A DNA stretch of 64,000 bases from Ziziphus jujuba (Eukaryota > Streptophyta > Magnoliopsida > Rosales > Rhamnaceae), in assembly GCF_031755915.1 (NCBI RefSeq), contig NC_083379.1, positions 46,942,001 through 47,006,000 of the forward strand, written 5' to 3'. The position numbers were made by a program, and so were the translations under genes. The notes under the pieces are model-generated. The model did no database searches. It saw nothing but the letters and a program-made list of their open reading frames with translations, and was not told where the DNA came from. Below, piece by piece: positions 22,801 to 32,713 of this stretch. Within the stretch, counting starts at the first letter, position 1. Every line of letters begins with the position of its first letter.

Positions 22801-25800
22801 CAGCACAGGAGATCGAGAGTCCCAGTGATCCTTGCAACTATCATGAAGCCATTTCATGTGAGGATTCTGCAAAGTGGTTAATTGCTATGCAGGAAGAGGT
22901 GGAGTCGCTTCATAAGAACCACACTTGGGAGTTAGCATTACCTCCAGAGGGTAAGAAGATTGTGGGATGCAAGTGGGTCTACAAAAAGAAAGAAGGCATC
23001 CCTGGTGTTGAAGATGCGAGGTACAAAGCACGTTTAGTAGCGAAGGGGTATTCACAGGTACAGGGAGTTGATTTTAATGATATATTTTCCCCTGTCGTTA
23101 AACATACTTCTATTCGTGCTTTGTTAGCGCTAGTTGCTATGCATGATTTAGAGTTGGAGCAACTAGATGTGAAGACCGCTTTCTTGCATGGTGAGCTTGA
23201 GGAGACAATTTATATGCAGCAACCCGAAGGTTTCGAGGTTGAAGGAAAAGAGGATCATGTGTGTTTGTTGAAAAGGTCCTTGTATGGTTTGAAGCAATCC
23301 CCTCGTCAGTGGTACAAGTGGTTTGATGGGTTTATGTTTAGCCATGGCTATTCTAGAAGCCAATATGATAGCTGTGTGTATTTTAGGAAGTTGGAAGATG
23401 GCTCATTTATCTATTTGTTGCTTTATGTTGATGATATGCTGATAGTGGCCAAGAAGAAATCCGATATCAACAGATTGAAAGCAGAATTGAGTGGTGAATT
23501 TGAGATGAAAGATTTGGGAGTGGCAAAAAAGATTCTTGGTATGGAGATTGAGAGAGATAGATCTGCAGGTAAACTTTTCTTGACTCAAAGATCTTTTGTT
23601 GAGAAAGTTCTGGAGCGTTTTGGAATGAAGAACGCTAAACCTGTAAGTACTCCATTAGCTACTCATTTTAGATTGTCTGCTGATATGTCACCACAGTCGG
23701 ATAGAGATATTGAGTATATGTCACATGTTCCTTATTCTAGTGCTGTTGGTAGTTTGATGTATGCTATGGTGTGTACCCGTCCTGACATTGCACATGCTGT
23801 TAGTGTTGTGAGCCGGTATATGGCTAATCCTGGCAAACAACACTGGCAAGCTGTCAAGTGGATTCTAAGGTACTTGAGAGGCACTACTAACACTTGTTTA
23901 GAGTTTGGTGGAAGTAAGGAGGGTGTACGTGGATATGTTGATGTAGATTTTGCTGGGGACCTTGATAGAAGGAGGTCCACTACTGGTTATGTATTTACTC
24001 TTGGAGATACTTCTATCAGTTGGAAGTCTGTTTTGCAAGCAACAGTTGCACTATCAACTACAGAAGCTGAATATATGGCTATAGCTGAAGCGGTGAAAGA
24101 AGCTATTTGGTTAAGGGCGTTGATAGGTGAGTTGAGCTCTGAGCAGGAGAGTACGGTTATCAATTGTGATAGTCAGAGTGCTATCTATCTCACTAAGGAT
24201 CAGATGTTTCACGAGAGGACAAAACATATAGATGTTCGGTATCATTTTGTACGTGATGTTATTGCTCGTGGAGATATTGTTGTCAGCAAGGTGAGTACTC
24301 ATGATAATCCTGCTGACATGATGACCAAGGCACTTCCAGTAGCCAAGTTTGAGCATTGCTTGAACTTGGTTGGTGTTTGTTGTTGAGCTTTGCCTTTAGG
24401 GGCTTTTGTGGAAGAGGATGGCAACTTTTATCGAAGATTGGAGTTTTGTATGTTTTTCATTCCTTATATGGAATTCGTGTCAAGGTGGAGATTGTTAGAG
24501 TTTGTGACCCGAATTCTTGTTGACCCGACCCGAAAAGCTCGCGGTGCGACCCATTTGGTGAAACTAAATTTTGGAGAAAAATTTGGGGCTCTGTGGTGGA
24601 AGCGGAGGTCTTGGGCCGATAGGTCCGAGACCGTACAAATCTTTCGCTATTGGATTTGCTTCTCCCTGCCCGTGGTTTTTCCCGTCAAGGGTTTCCACGT
24701 AAACTGTGTGTTTGTTCTTCGCTTTCTTTGTTTCCGTTGCTATTTGTTTTTCTCCCAATTACGTAACACTATTATATCCACAGAATAGTTAGATAACTAT
24801 TAGTTCTATATGTACGTCTTTGAAACTTTTGCTTTATTAGTCTTTGTTTAAAAGCTCGTCCAAAAGCCTAAATCATTTCTAGCTAGAGAAATGTCCAAAA
24901 AGTTTCAAAAGCTATTTTGGAATCGTTAAGGCTAAAAGTACGTAGCATTTTAGAAGCATGCTTATAAACATATATGTAAGATCTAGTAATTTGCAAGGCA
25001 TATATGTATAGATATAAGGTCCAGCTAGTTGAAAGGCATACATATATGCACGCAAAAACTCATTTTCATTTTTCTATTATTTCAAAATAAATAAATAAAA
25101 ATAAAATGATACCGTTCTCAAAACTCAACTTTGTCAGAACTTATGAAAAATTGATTTTATTCCTTTTCCAATCGATTCTTTATGCATATATATATTGTTA
25201 CGGAATTGGGAGAAAAATAAATAGCAACGGAAACAAAGAAAACGAAGAACAAACACAGGACTTACGTGGAAACCCTTGACGGGAAAAAACCACGGGCAGG
25301 GAGAAGCAAATCCAATATCGAAAGATTGGTATAAAGGTGAGAAAAACTGCGCTATACCCTAAAACCCCAATTACAGCCGCAAAACCCCAAAAGAATAAGA
25401 AATATATATACGGAAGAAACCCTAAAATTGAACAGGTCCGTACCCGACGGGGGTGCGGCCCGAGACCGTAGCCCACCACTGAGCCCCAAATTTTTCTCCA
25501 AAATTAGTTTCACCAAATGGGTCGCACCGCGAGCTTTTCGGGTCGGGTCATCAAGAATTCGGATCACTAACTCTAACATATATATATATATATATATTGT
25601 TAGTAATTACTTAATTCAGACTAATTAATTATGTCATAAGATTATATATCTCTGATCTATCTTTAATTACTTCTATTTCCAAAGACAATGAGTTGAGCAT
25701 GATAAGGAAAAGTGTTCATGGAGGAACACCCCCGAGCCCATCTCCACCTCCAACTACGACTCCATCAACAATAATTTTTATTACTCCTCGTGATTCAGTT

Positions 25801-25989
25801 GTGAATTATAAACTGATGGTCCGGTTGATTGAAACAAATGACGTTGCTCATGATCATGATCGATATTACAAAGGCGAGTCATCATGCAAAACAGCACCCA
25901 AGCCAAGTCCACCTCCGCCTCCACGGAAAAGACCACCCATTACTCCAGTTTTATCATCGCCTTCCAATATGTATATTGCTTCCTCTTAA
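19826..25989 (+). CDS. Secreted proline-rich peptide precursor split by a Copia insertion, 133 aa
   Basis: Exon 1 is 19826-19922 and exon 2 is 25685-25989. The phase-1 intron (AG|GTATTA...AAAG) is 5762 bp, of which about 5.1 kb is a Copia element and a solo LTR. Without them it would be about 650 bp, like the 627-bp intron at 14737. The leader is hydrophobic ([18 protein letters not shown]) with ARILP after it. Exon 2 gives a first proline block PPSPSPPP (48-55), an acidic/His middle region with D-R-Y-Y, one Cys, and a second block [13 protein letters not shown] (105-117). It is the closest relative of the gene at 8795: same leader end, same two proline blocks, same SMI motif before block one. 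Function unknown. Both splice sites are intact, so it may still be expressed if the long intron is spliced. Confidence 0.6.
20056..20389 (+). repeat. 5' LTR of the Copia element, 334 bp
   Basis: TG...CA ends. Compared with the 3' LTR it has roughly nine substitutions by eye and an extra segment of about 60 bp after GGCCCGAGACCGTA. Confidence 0.9.
20392..20404 (+). other. Primer-binding site (initiator tRNA-Met type)
   Basis: TGGTATCAGAGCC begins two bases after the 5' LTR and is the standard complement of the 3' end of plant initiator tRNA-Met used by Copia elements. Confidence 0.9.
20442..24386 (+). pseudogene. Copia gag-pol polyprotein with one in-frame stop
   Basis: Begins at the ATG at 20442 ([17 protein letters not shown]). 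Domains in order: gag (UBN2-type) to about 21080; zinc knuckle [14 protein letters not shown] at 21144-21185; aspartic protease around [12 protein letters not shown] at about 21309-21345; GAG-pre-integrase [10 protein letters not shown] at about 21710; integrase core with D-L-W-G-P, then DNG, in about 21890-22300; reverse transcriptase with [12 protein letters not shown] and YVDDM at about 22890-23600; RNase H to about 24330, ending at a normal stop at 24384-24386. A TAA codon at 22137-22139 interrupts the integrase core, and the frame is otherwise open on both sides. No frameshift is seen. The stop would separate gag-protease from reverse transcriptase. Confidence 0.92.
24482..24491 (+). other. 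Polypurine tract
   Basis: AAGGTGGAGA lies directly before the 3' LTR, where plus-strand DNA synthesis is primed. Confidence 0.75.
24493..24768 (+). repeat. 3' LTR of the Copia element, 276 bp, internally deleted
   Basis: Same ends as the 5' LTR, but about 60 bp are missing right after GACCGTA. The joint falls between two copies of GTA(C), so a short-homology deletion is likely. The lost part lies in the middle of the LTR. Confidence 0.9.
24774..25190. other. Residual intron sequence between two insertions
   Basis: Host intron DNA of the 19826 gene, AT-rich, with GCAAGGCATATATGTA and GAAAGGCATACATATATG forming a short diverged direct repeat near 24993 and 25033. Nothing else is seen. Confidence 0.5.
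25196..25578 (-). mobile_element. Solo LTR of the same Copia family, opposite orientation
   Basis: On the minus strand it reads from TGTTAGAGTTAGTGATCC to CCCAATTCCGTAACA, matching the LTRs at 20056 and 24493 at both ends and in the blocks GGGTCGCACCGCGAG and GGTTTCCACG. It is 383 bp and carries a middle region absent or different in the other two LTRs, so it belongs to a longer subfamily. TATAT flanks both sides (25191-25195, 25579-25583). This fits a target duplication, but the surrounding TA repeat makes it weak evidence. No internal region remains. Confidence 0.88.
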
Positions 25990-26167
25990 TGTTGAAATTC
26001 ATATAATTAAAGTAAAAGTAAGGGGGTGCAAGAATAGAATAATTCCATGATTTTCTCCGTGTTTTTGTACTTCTTCAGGGTTTGATATTTATACAAATAT
26101 AACACTACTTTGATAAGAAGAAAAAACTTATACCTATCGTTTAAACACCCTTACATTTAGCCTTACC

Positions 26168-26256
26168 AAGCGAAGTCCACCTCCGCCTCTTTGGAGAGTA
26201 CCATCCCCTAATCCAGTTTCGTAATTATAGTCTCCTAATATGTGTATAGCTTCCTC
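26168..26256 (+). pseudogene. Duplicated 3' tail of the peptide gene
   Basis: AAGCGAAGTCCACCTCCGCC and the following ACCATCCCCTAATCCAGTTTC, then TATGTGTATAGCTTCCTCT, match the last 90 bases of the gene ending at 25989 (AAGCCAAGTCCACCTCCGCC ... ATGTATATTGCTTCCTCT). It has no start, leader or first proline block and contains an in-frame break, so it is a remnant of a tandem duplication. Confidence 0.65.
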
Positions 26257-26442
26257 TATATATAACACAATGACTTGAAGATGAGCAGATTTGATCATTT
26301 ACAACAGTTAGATTATTATATATCATATCAAATCTATCACATTAATACATATAATCCAATGGTTCTAAATAATTGAACTTATTATACCCTCAACTTAAAA
26401 ATAGTTGGTTTTGCTAAGTAAACCACTTACACTTATGGTTAA

Positions 26443-27014
26443 AGGTCATGTTTTATAAATGATTAAAAAAGAAAAAAAAATTAAAAGTTGGGAATATCCT
26501 CAATAAAAGAAAAAAAAACTTAAAAGTTGATATTATTCTCAATTGAATATCATTCTATAATATAGATATACTTGATTGTTATGTTGTTAGAAATTTCTAA
26601 ATCAAAATAAAACATTTTCACATGTAAAGATTTTTTATCCATTTTCATTTCAGTATTTCAAATTTACGATCTTTTATGTATAGATGTGAATGATTTATCA
26701 ATTGAATCCAACTTATTTAACTATGATTAATTCAATTGGAAATTAATTTTATCAATTATTGTGTTTTATTTTTTTCAATTTCAGTCAGCTTGATGAGATA
26801 TATTCATTGATTCTCACATGTGAGACCAAAAAGGAAAAGTTAAAGATTTATCCCAAAAAAAAAAAAAAAAAGTTAAAGCAAACGAATCAACCTTCAATAA
26901 CAGTGATTAGGAGGTTATGTCTTATAAATAATAAAAGAGAAAAAAATTTAAAAGTTGAGAATATCCTCAATAAAAGAAAAAAGTTAAAAGTCAACATTTT
27001 CAATTGAATACCAT

Positions 27015-27049
<35 letters not shown>

Positions 27050-27390
27050 GCCCGAAAAATATGCTGTCAGAAATTTCTAAATCAAAATGAAACACTTCCA
27101 CATGTAAGGATTTATGATCTCTTCCCACCTCAATGTCTTAAATCTATAATCCTTCATATGTAAATATGAGTGATTTATTAAACAGCCAAACTCACTTAAC
27201 TATGATAATTCAATTCGAAATTAGTTTTATCAATTATTGTTTTTTATTTTTTCAATTATACTTACCTTGATGGGATATATATCCGTTGATTCTCATGTGT
27301 GAAGACCAAAAAGGAAAAGTAAAAGATTTATCAAAAGAAAATAAAAAAAGGAAAAGTTAAAGCAAACGAATCCACTTTCAATAACAGTGA
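26443..27390. repeat. Tandem duplication, two units of about 470 bp
   Basis: Unit 1 (about 26443-26907) and unit 2 (about 26911-27390) share TCCTCAATAAAAGAAAAAA, AGAAATTTCTAAATCAAAAT, TTTTATCAATTATTG, GACCAAAAAGGAAAAGT and CTTTCAATAACAGTGA in the same order. Unit 2 gained a TA microsatellite at about 27018-27045. No gene is seen in either unit. Confidence 0.75.
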
Positions 27391-28559
27391 ACTTTCTCTT
27401 TTGGCTCGACTTTTAAATTAAAGAGAGGGCTGGGTAATTTTTTTCTTTTTTGGCTAAATAACTGGTTTTCATTAGAAACGCCAAAAGTGGCGCCCTACTC
27501 AAGCAGAGCCCAAGAGGCTTCTTTCTTGGTTCAAACAAGTCAGAAACTCGGGGGAAATACAAAAAGGGTCCTAGGAACCAGAAATACACATCTCGGCTCC
27601 CCATTGACAGTTTGACACACAACATGGGCTACTTTTATTAGACTACTAGGTTAATGTGTAACAGTGTAGTTATATGTGTGTGTGTATATATATATATATA
27701 TATACTCACACCTCCCAAAACAATTACTTTATATAAGATAAAGTAAAAATTTTTTATTTATTAGTGTTAATTAATAAACATAATTTTTAATAAATAATAT
27801 AAAATCACATGTATATTTATTGGAAATTATTAGTTTAAAATATTTTTTGGATTGAAGATGATAATCAAAAATTTATTTTCAAAATATTTATTTGTTGATC
27901 CACATTGGCATTGTATTTAATTTTTAAAATTACATAACTAATATTATGGAGGAATAAAATCAAAATTAAAAAGCAATATTTTTTTTTAATTTACCAAAAA
28001 CAAAAGCTCATTTCAATCAATACAATTTTAGTAGAGAAATATCAATTCCATAAGAAAATAATGAAAGTATGTAATACTGAAATTTAAATAAAATATATAT
28101 ATAACTTAATTAGTTGCTGTTTTAAAAAAAAAAAAAAAATCATTGCTGTCTTGTGTGATGTGTGCTATTGAGAGGTCAAAACGAGCCAAAAAAAAAGGCT
28201 AAAAAAGGAAAGACAAGGTAAATATAAAACCATAGATTTTAACCTTGCAAAGATATAAAATTATAAACTACCGATTTTAACTTTTTTTATATGCCATTGA
28301 AATCAAAATTAAAAAGTTAATTATATAATTTTAGAAAAACCTAAAAGTTTTAGGCAATTACAACATAATGCTTTATATATATATATATATATGTATGTAT
28401 ATATATAGCTTGTCCATAAAATTAAATATATAAAAAGCCATACTGTATTAGTGTGATTTCCAAATCATTGGTTAGAAATTCTGTATTTAATAAAAATGAA
28501 ATACTTATTTTATCTTTGGCATACAATCATAAAAAGAAACAAAAAAAAAAGGTAAACAG
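27391..28559. other. Intergenic, no supported gene
   Basis: AT-rich sequence with TA runs at 27686-27703 and 28374-28392. A GC-richer patch at 27470-27620 (CCCAAGAGGCTTCTTTCTTG) stands out from its surroundings and could be a scrap of a LINE or other retroelement, but I cannot identify it. Confidence 0.4.
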
Positions 28560-28843
28560 CAGTTTTTTATCGTTTTAAACAATAAAATATGATCAAATCA
28601 AAATGATCTGAAGAGTACTTCTCATTTATGTTATATTATATTATAGACTAAAGATATGTTATATATAATATTCAAAGCTTTGAAAAAAACTTTTGTTTTG
28701 TTTTATTTTTTTTTTGTAAGGAAAAACATATTATCTTAATAATAATAATAATTATTATTATTATTATTATTTATTTCTTTGCTTTCACACTCGCGAATCA
28801 AAACCACATCTCTCACATGCTTTGACCGCTTAAAAACCTTTTC

Positions 28844-28881
<38 letters not shown>

Positions 28882-29605
28882 ATGGCTAATGGCTACCCAC
28901 ACTGATCTTTTTGAGTGCGAACGGTAAGTAGAAAGAGAAAAAAAACAAAAAAGGCTCGAGAGAGAGAGAGAGAGAGAGAGAGACCAACCCATGCCCCTTT
29001 CTTTTCTTTTCCTTTTATTCTATGTCTCTCATTTTTTACTTTCTTTCTTCTCTACCTTCTCTTCCACAAAAACAAACCCTAATACACAGATATAGTAAAA
29101 GAAAAGGAAGGAAAAAGAAAGCCCTCCCCTTAAGAGGGTTTTGGTTTTTAGCTTTCATTTCTTTTAAATTTTCTATCTCTGCAAAACCCCATCAAAGAAC
29201 TTCATGATCCGTGGGTTTTTTATTCTCATATCTTTCATGCTCAAAGACAAATCCAAAAGCAATCCAAACACTACTGTCCTCGTTGTTGTAGATCAGTGAA
29301 GCCTTTAAAGACCCCATGGGTTTTGGTACTTTCTGAAGAAAAAAGCAAAAAAGGGTAAATTTGGATATATAAAATTGTAAAATAAAAAAATAAAAAAAAG
29401 GGGAAAAGAAAATGCAAAACGCACGAGAAGAAGCCATTTTTTACCCTTTAAACAGTAAAACATGACCGAAACTGGGAGCACTTCTCATTTATATTATAGC
29501 CTATAGGACTTAGGTTTGGCCCACGTGCGTTGCACGTGTATTCTGATACATTTATATCATAAGCTATAGGACTTAGGTTTGGCCCACGTGCGTTGCACAT
29601 GTACT
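28560..29605. other. Gene-leader-like segment between Helitron-like repeat ends
   Basis: A repeat containing AAACAGTAAAACATGACC and CACTTCTCATTTATATTATAG (29448-29494) recurs in diverged form at about 28570-28650 and 34391-34441. On the minus strand these begin like TCTATAATATAA / TCTATACTATAA, similar to Helitron 5' ends. Right of the 29448 copy, a 65-bp unit is duplicated (GGACTTAGGTTTGGCCCACG at 29507 and 29569). It contains the perfect hairpin CACGTGC-GTT-GCACGTG (29521-29537), which resembles a Helitron 3' hairpin. Between the repeats (28780-29440) lies a CT/GA-rich, mRNA-leader-like stretch with only tiny ORFs. A captured gene fragment is possible but not proven. Confidence 0.35.
28848..28983. 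repeat. Facing (CT)n and (GA)n microsatellites
   Basis: (CT)n at about 28848-28880 and (GA)n at about 28958-28983 are complementary and about 77 bp apart, so a transcript could form a long hairpin. Both arms are simple repeats and probably slippage products. Confidence 0.7.
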
Positions 29606-29805
29606 ACTATTTAGTAGAGTTAAATACGAAAGAATAAACCGTTATTAAACAATAATCTTTGACTTGGAAGAGAGAACTAAGTTTTAAAATAAACATATAA
29701 ATCATAATAATTTTTTATTCATATTCTTCTATTAAATTTGTTTACAAGATATAGAAAAATTGGAAATGTAGTTAAACAATACACAGCCATTTGCAGAGCA
29801 ACCAT

Positions 29806-32713
29806 TGTAACACCCCGTCCCGAACCATGTCGGAATTTTTACACGTTAATCGAGGTTGACTGTTGACCGTTGACCAAAGGGGTCAAAAGTTGACTTTTTG
29901 ACTCGGTTGGAATTCTAGGTTGACTGAGGTACCGTTACGGAGTACACGTTGGCACAAGTTCGTAGACTGGTAGCACGTCGAAAACGGAGCTACGATTTGA
30001 AAGTTATGAGCAAAACAAGTTGAGGTCCAAACTGTCCAAGGGGTGCCAGAGTTGACTTTTTATTCATGCAAGGTTGAGCGTTGACTCATGCATAGTTGTG
30101 AAGTGCTCATTGATATGAGTTCGTAGACTAGCGGCACGTCCGATTTGGACATGTGGTTTGAAAGTTATGGACATGTAGAGTTTTTCAAATATCGTATTAT
30201 TTTAATATTATTTTTTTTAAACGCGTAACGAGGTGTCACGTGTGACTTAATGAAGGTGACCATGTGTCACCATAGTGAAATGCCACATGTCAGCCATGTT
30301 TAAAAATCAAATTATTTTTATTATTATTTTAAATAATAATAATATTATTATTTAATTATTTTTATATATTTTATTTTATTTATTTTTTTCTTTTCCTTTC
30401 CTTTTTCTTTTCTTTTTCTTTTTCTTTCTTTTCCCCACGGGGGAAAACACCTGTTTTTTTTTTCTTTCTTTTCCTTTTCTTTTCTTTTTTTTTTTTCCCT
30501 TCTTCTTCCCCGAGCCGACGAAAACAGATAAAACGCACAGTTTTTTTTTCTCCCACCGACCGTCCCTCTCTCTCACCATGTTTAACTTTTCCGGCCACCC
30601 ATTCACTACACGCGCCGGCCACCGTCCAAGCCCACACGCCGGCGAGCTCACCAGCCAAATTTGGCTGCCGGCAGGCCAGCGACGCGCCCAGATCGGGCCG
30701 GCGAAGTCGCGGCGACTGGTTAACTTTTTCCGGCGATTTTGCCGTATTCCGGCCAGCCCAGTCCGAATTAAGCCTCCTCTCCCCCTATTTTGAGTCCTCT
30801 GAGTTCAAATATGGCCTCCAATCCCAAAAATTCGAAGCGGTTTGCGAGATACGAGGAATTGAAAACCGGCCGAAGCTTTCCGGCCAAATTCCGGCCACCT
30901 CCGGCGGAATTGGGGTCGATGGAGACCGGATTTGTAATCCTCGTCGCTCAAGCTTCGATTCGGTACATCATTCACCTATTTTGGTTAACGTTTGTGTTTG
31001 ACCCCCCGAGTACCGGGTATTATTTACCCGATTAAAATATTAATTTATTTGACTGTCTGTGAATTTTGTTCTAGGAGCACGGGTGAGTCATGGAATTGAT
31101 CCCATAGTGGATCGTGGTTTAATTGCGTGCTCCAGGTGAGTGACCCACCTTCAAATTAATTTTGGGAGTTTAATTGGTGAATATATTATGTGTGATTTAA
31201 ATATTTGGAATTTAATTTCTATGTGCCAAATATTTATTCGATTTATTGTGGAATTAATTGTGAATTTATTGGATTTAAGAAAAGGTGCATTTTACAAATT
31301 TATGCCATATGAAATTATTTTATGGATTTGAGAATTTTGGAATTCTTGTGGTTTTAACATTAAATCGGGCATGATTTGATTTTCAAATATTTCAAGGAAA
31401 ATATTTGCTTATGTTGGTGATTTCAATTTTTATAAAATATGCCCATGGAATATTATGAGATTTAATTATTATATTTCGAGAAATTATTTATGCTATTGGG
31501 AAAATGTGAATATTTGAATTGGTGGATTTGGGAGTTGGTGGATTTGAAAATCATGGAATTTATGGTATTGATTATAAAGAAATTGTGGAGAATTTCCCGG
31601 GTTCAAGCGGATGGAATATACCCGCTGTGTTTATGCAAAGGTGTGAGTTTTGTTATATAAATTCAATATGCAGATTTTATGATTTTTAGATGCACTGTGT
31701 ACGTACTGGTGTTCTGTTTATATGTGATATGGTTAGTGTGCACACGGTTATGATTAGCGCGCAGGTGGATGTGAGTAGCGTGCAGGTGATATTATGAGGT
31801 TGTCCTGTGGTTGCCATCGGATGAGGGTGGCCACCCCCCATGGCCGGGACACCAGGTTAGCAGCGGCGCAGTGGGACGCCACGCGACCGTATGCCGGTTT
31901 CTCTCTATAACCTCCTGTCTGGCGGTACCTCGGGACGCTGGGTACTGTTGGTGCCACTGGTATATAGTGGGTGCATCAAATGATTTTCAGAACTGGGTTT
32001 TAAAAAATAAAATGTTTTAAAGCTGTATTGGAATTTAAAATATAATTATTACTGTTTTGGTATTTATCTGATGTCTTGGTTTTCGAGGAATACAATTAAG
32101 GGGTTTTGTGAAAAGGTTTTAAAAGTGGAACTTTTCCAACTGAGAGAATTGTAAGGGTTTTGAGAAAAATTATTATTTCCAATTAATTATTATTTATCTA
32201 CATTATTACTGTGATATTATATTGTATAGTAGATAGGGTCACTCACTGAGATGATTAGCATCTCACACTCTTAAATTCCGTTCCCCTAGGTCCAGGTTGG
32301 AGACGTTGACCGTCCGGGGCGAACCCAACGTCTTAGTTCGTTGCCGAAGGTTCAAGAAGTTTTTCTTCCCTTTTTCCTCTCGACCTTGTATTACTTCTTA
32401 TCTGTCATTTTATAAATTCCACATTTAATTGTATAATGCTCTGTATACTATATTAGACGTGTAGTTGTTATTTATGCACTGGGTTGCTGCTGTTTTTATT
32501 TTTGAAGTGCTGAAAATTGTGGAATCAATTTGTAGTTGTGGGAGGAATAAGGGGATGAACTTAGGAGTGTGTTTTCAGTGCAGGTAAATTTTTGGTTAGT
32601 CCTACCCTTAGGGGAGGTGCTGCCGGATTTTCCGTTGGAAGGTTCGATGGTATTTTCCTGGGATCAGGGCTTGTCTAAGGTTCCGGGGAAGGAATTCTGG
32701 ACGAGTCCTGACA
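29806..32713. mobile_element. Solo LTR, 2.9 kb, Ty3/gypsy type
   Basis: The segment begins TGTAACACCCCGTCCCGAAC and ends GACGAGTCCTGACA. It is flanked on both sides by ACCAT (29801-29805 and 32714-32718), a perfect 5-bp target duplication. There is no gag-pol inside. The long LTR, the TGTAACACCCCG start and blocks such as GGTGAGTGACCCACC (31135) and GGTCACTCACTGAGATG (32228) are familiar from large chromovirus (Tekay/Del-like) LTRs in eudicots, which is my basis for the gypsy call. A CT/T-rich stretch at 30380-30530 and a GC-rich stretch at 30580-30960 create spurious ORFs. Confidence 0.75.

Larger units (their letters stand above)
20056..24768 (+). mobile_element. Full-length Copia (Ty1-type) LTR retrotransposon
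   Basis: The element begins TGTTAGAGTTTGTGAC and ends CCAATTACGTAACA. It is flanked by a 5-bp target duplication CTATT (20051-20055 and 24769-24773). It has two LTRs, a tRNA-Met-type primer-binding site, a single gag-pol reading frame in the Copia order (gag, protease, integrase, reverse transcriptase, RNase H) and a purine tract before the 3' LTR. It lies in the sense direction within the intron of the 19826 gene. One in-frame stop and a 3'-LTR deletion suggest that this copy is no longer autonomous. The look of the polyprotein fits the Tork/Tnt1 side of Copia, but that lineage call is tentative. Confidence 0.95.

Noticed and set aside
30376..30793. ORFs on both strands in the 30.4-30.8 kb CT/GC-rich stretch
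   Set aside because: They are low-complexity Lys/Glu runs or lie inside the gypsy solo LTR defined by its ends and target duplication. No gene-like domain is present.
31754..32020. Overlapping ORFs of 67-69 codons near 31.8 kb
   Set aside because: Both lie inside the solo LTR, on opposite strands of a GC-rich patch, and have no start context or homology.
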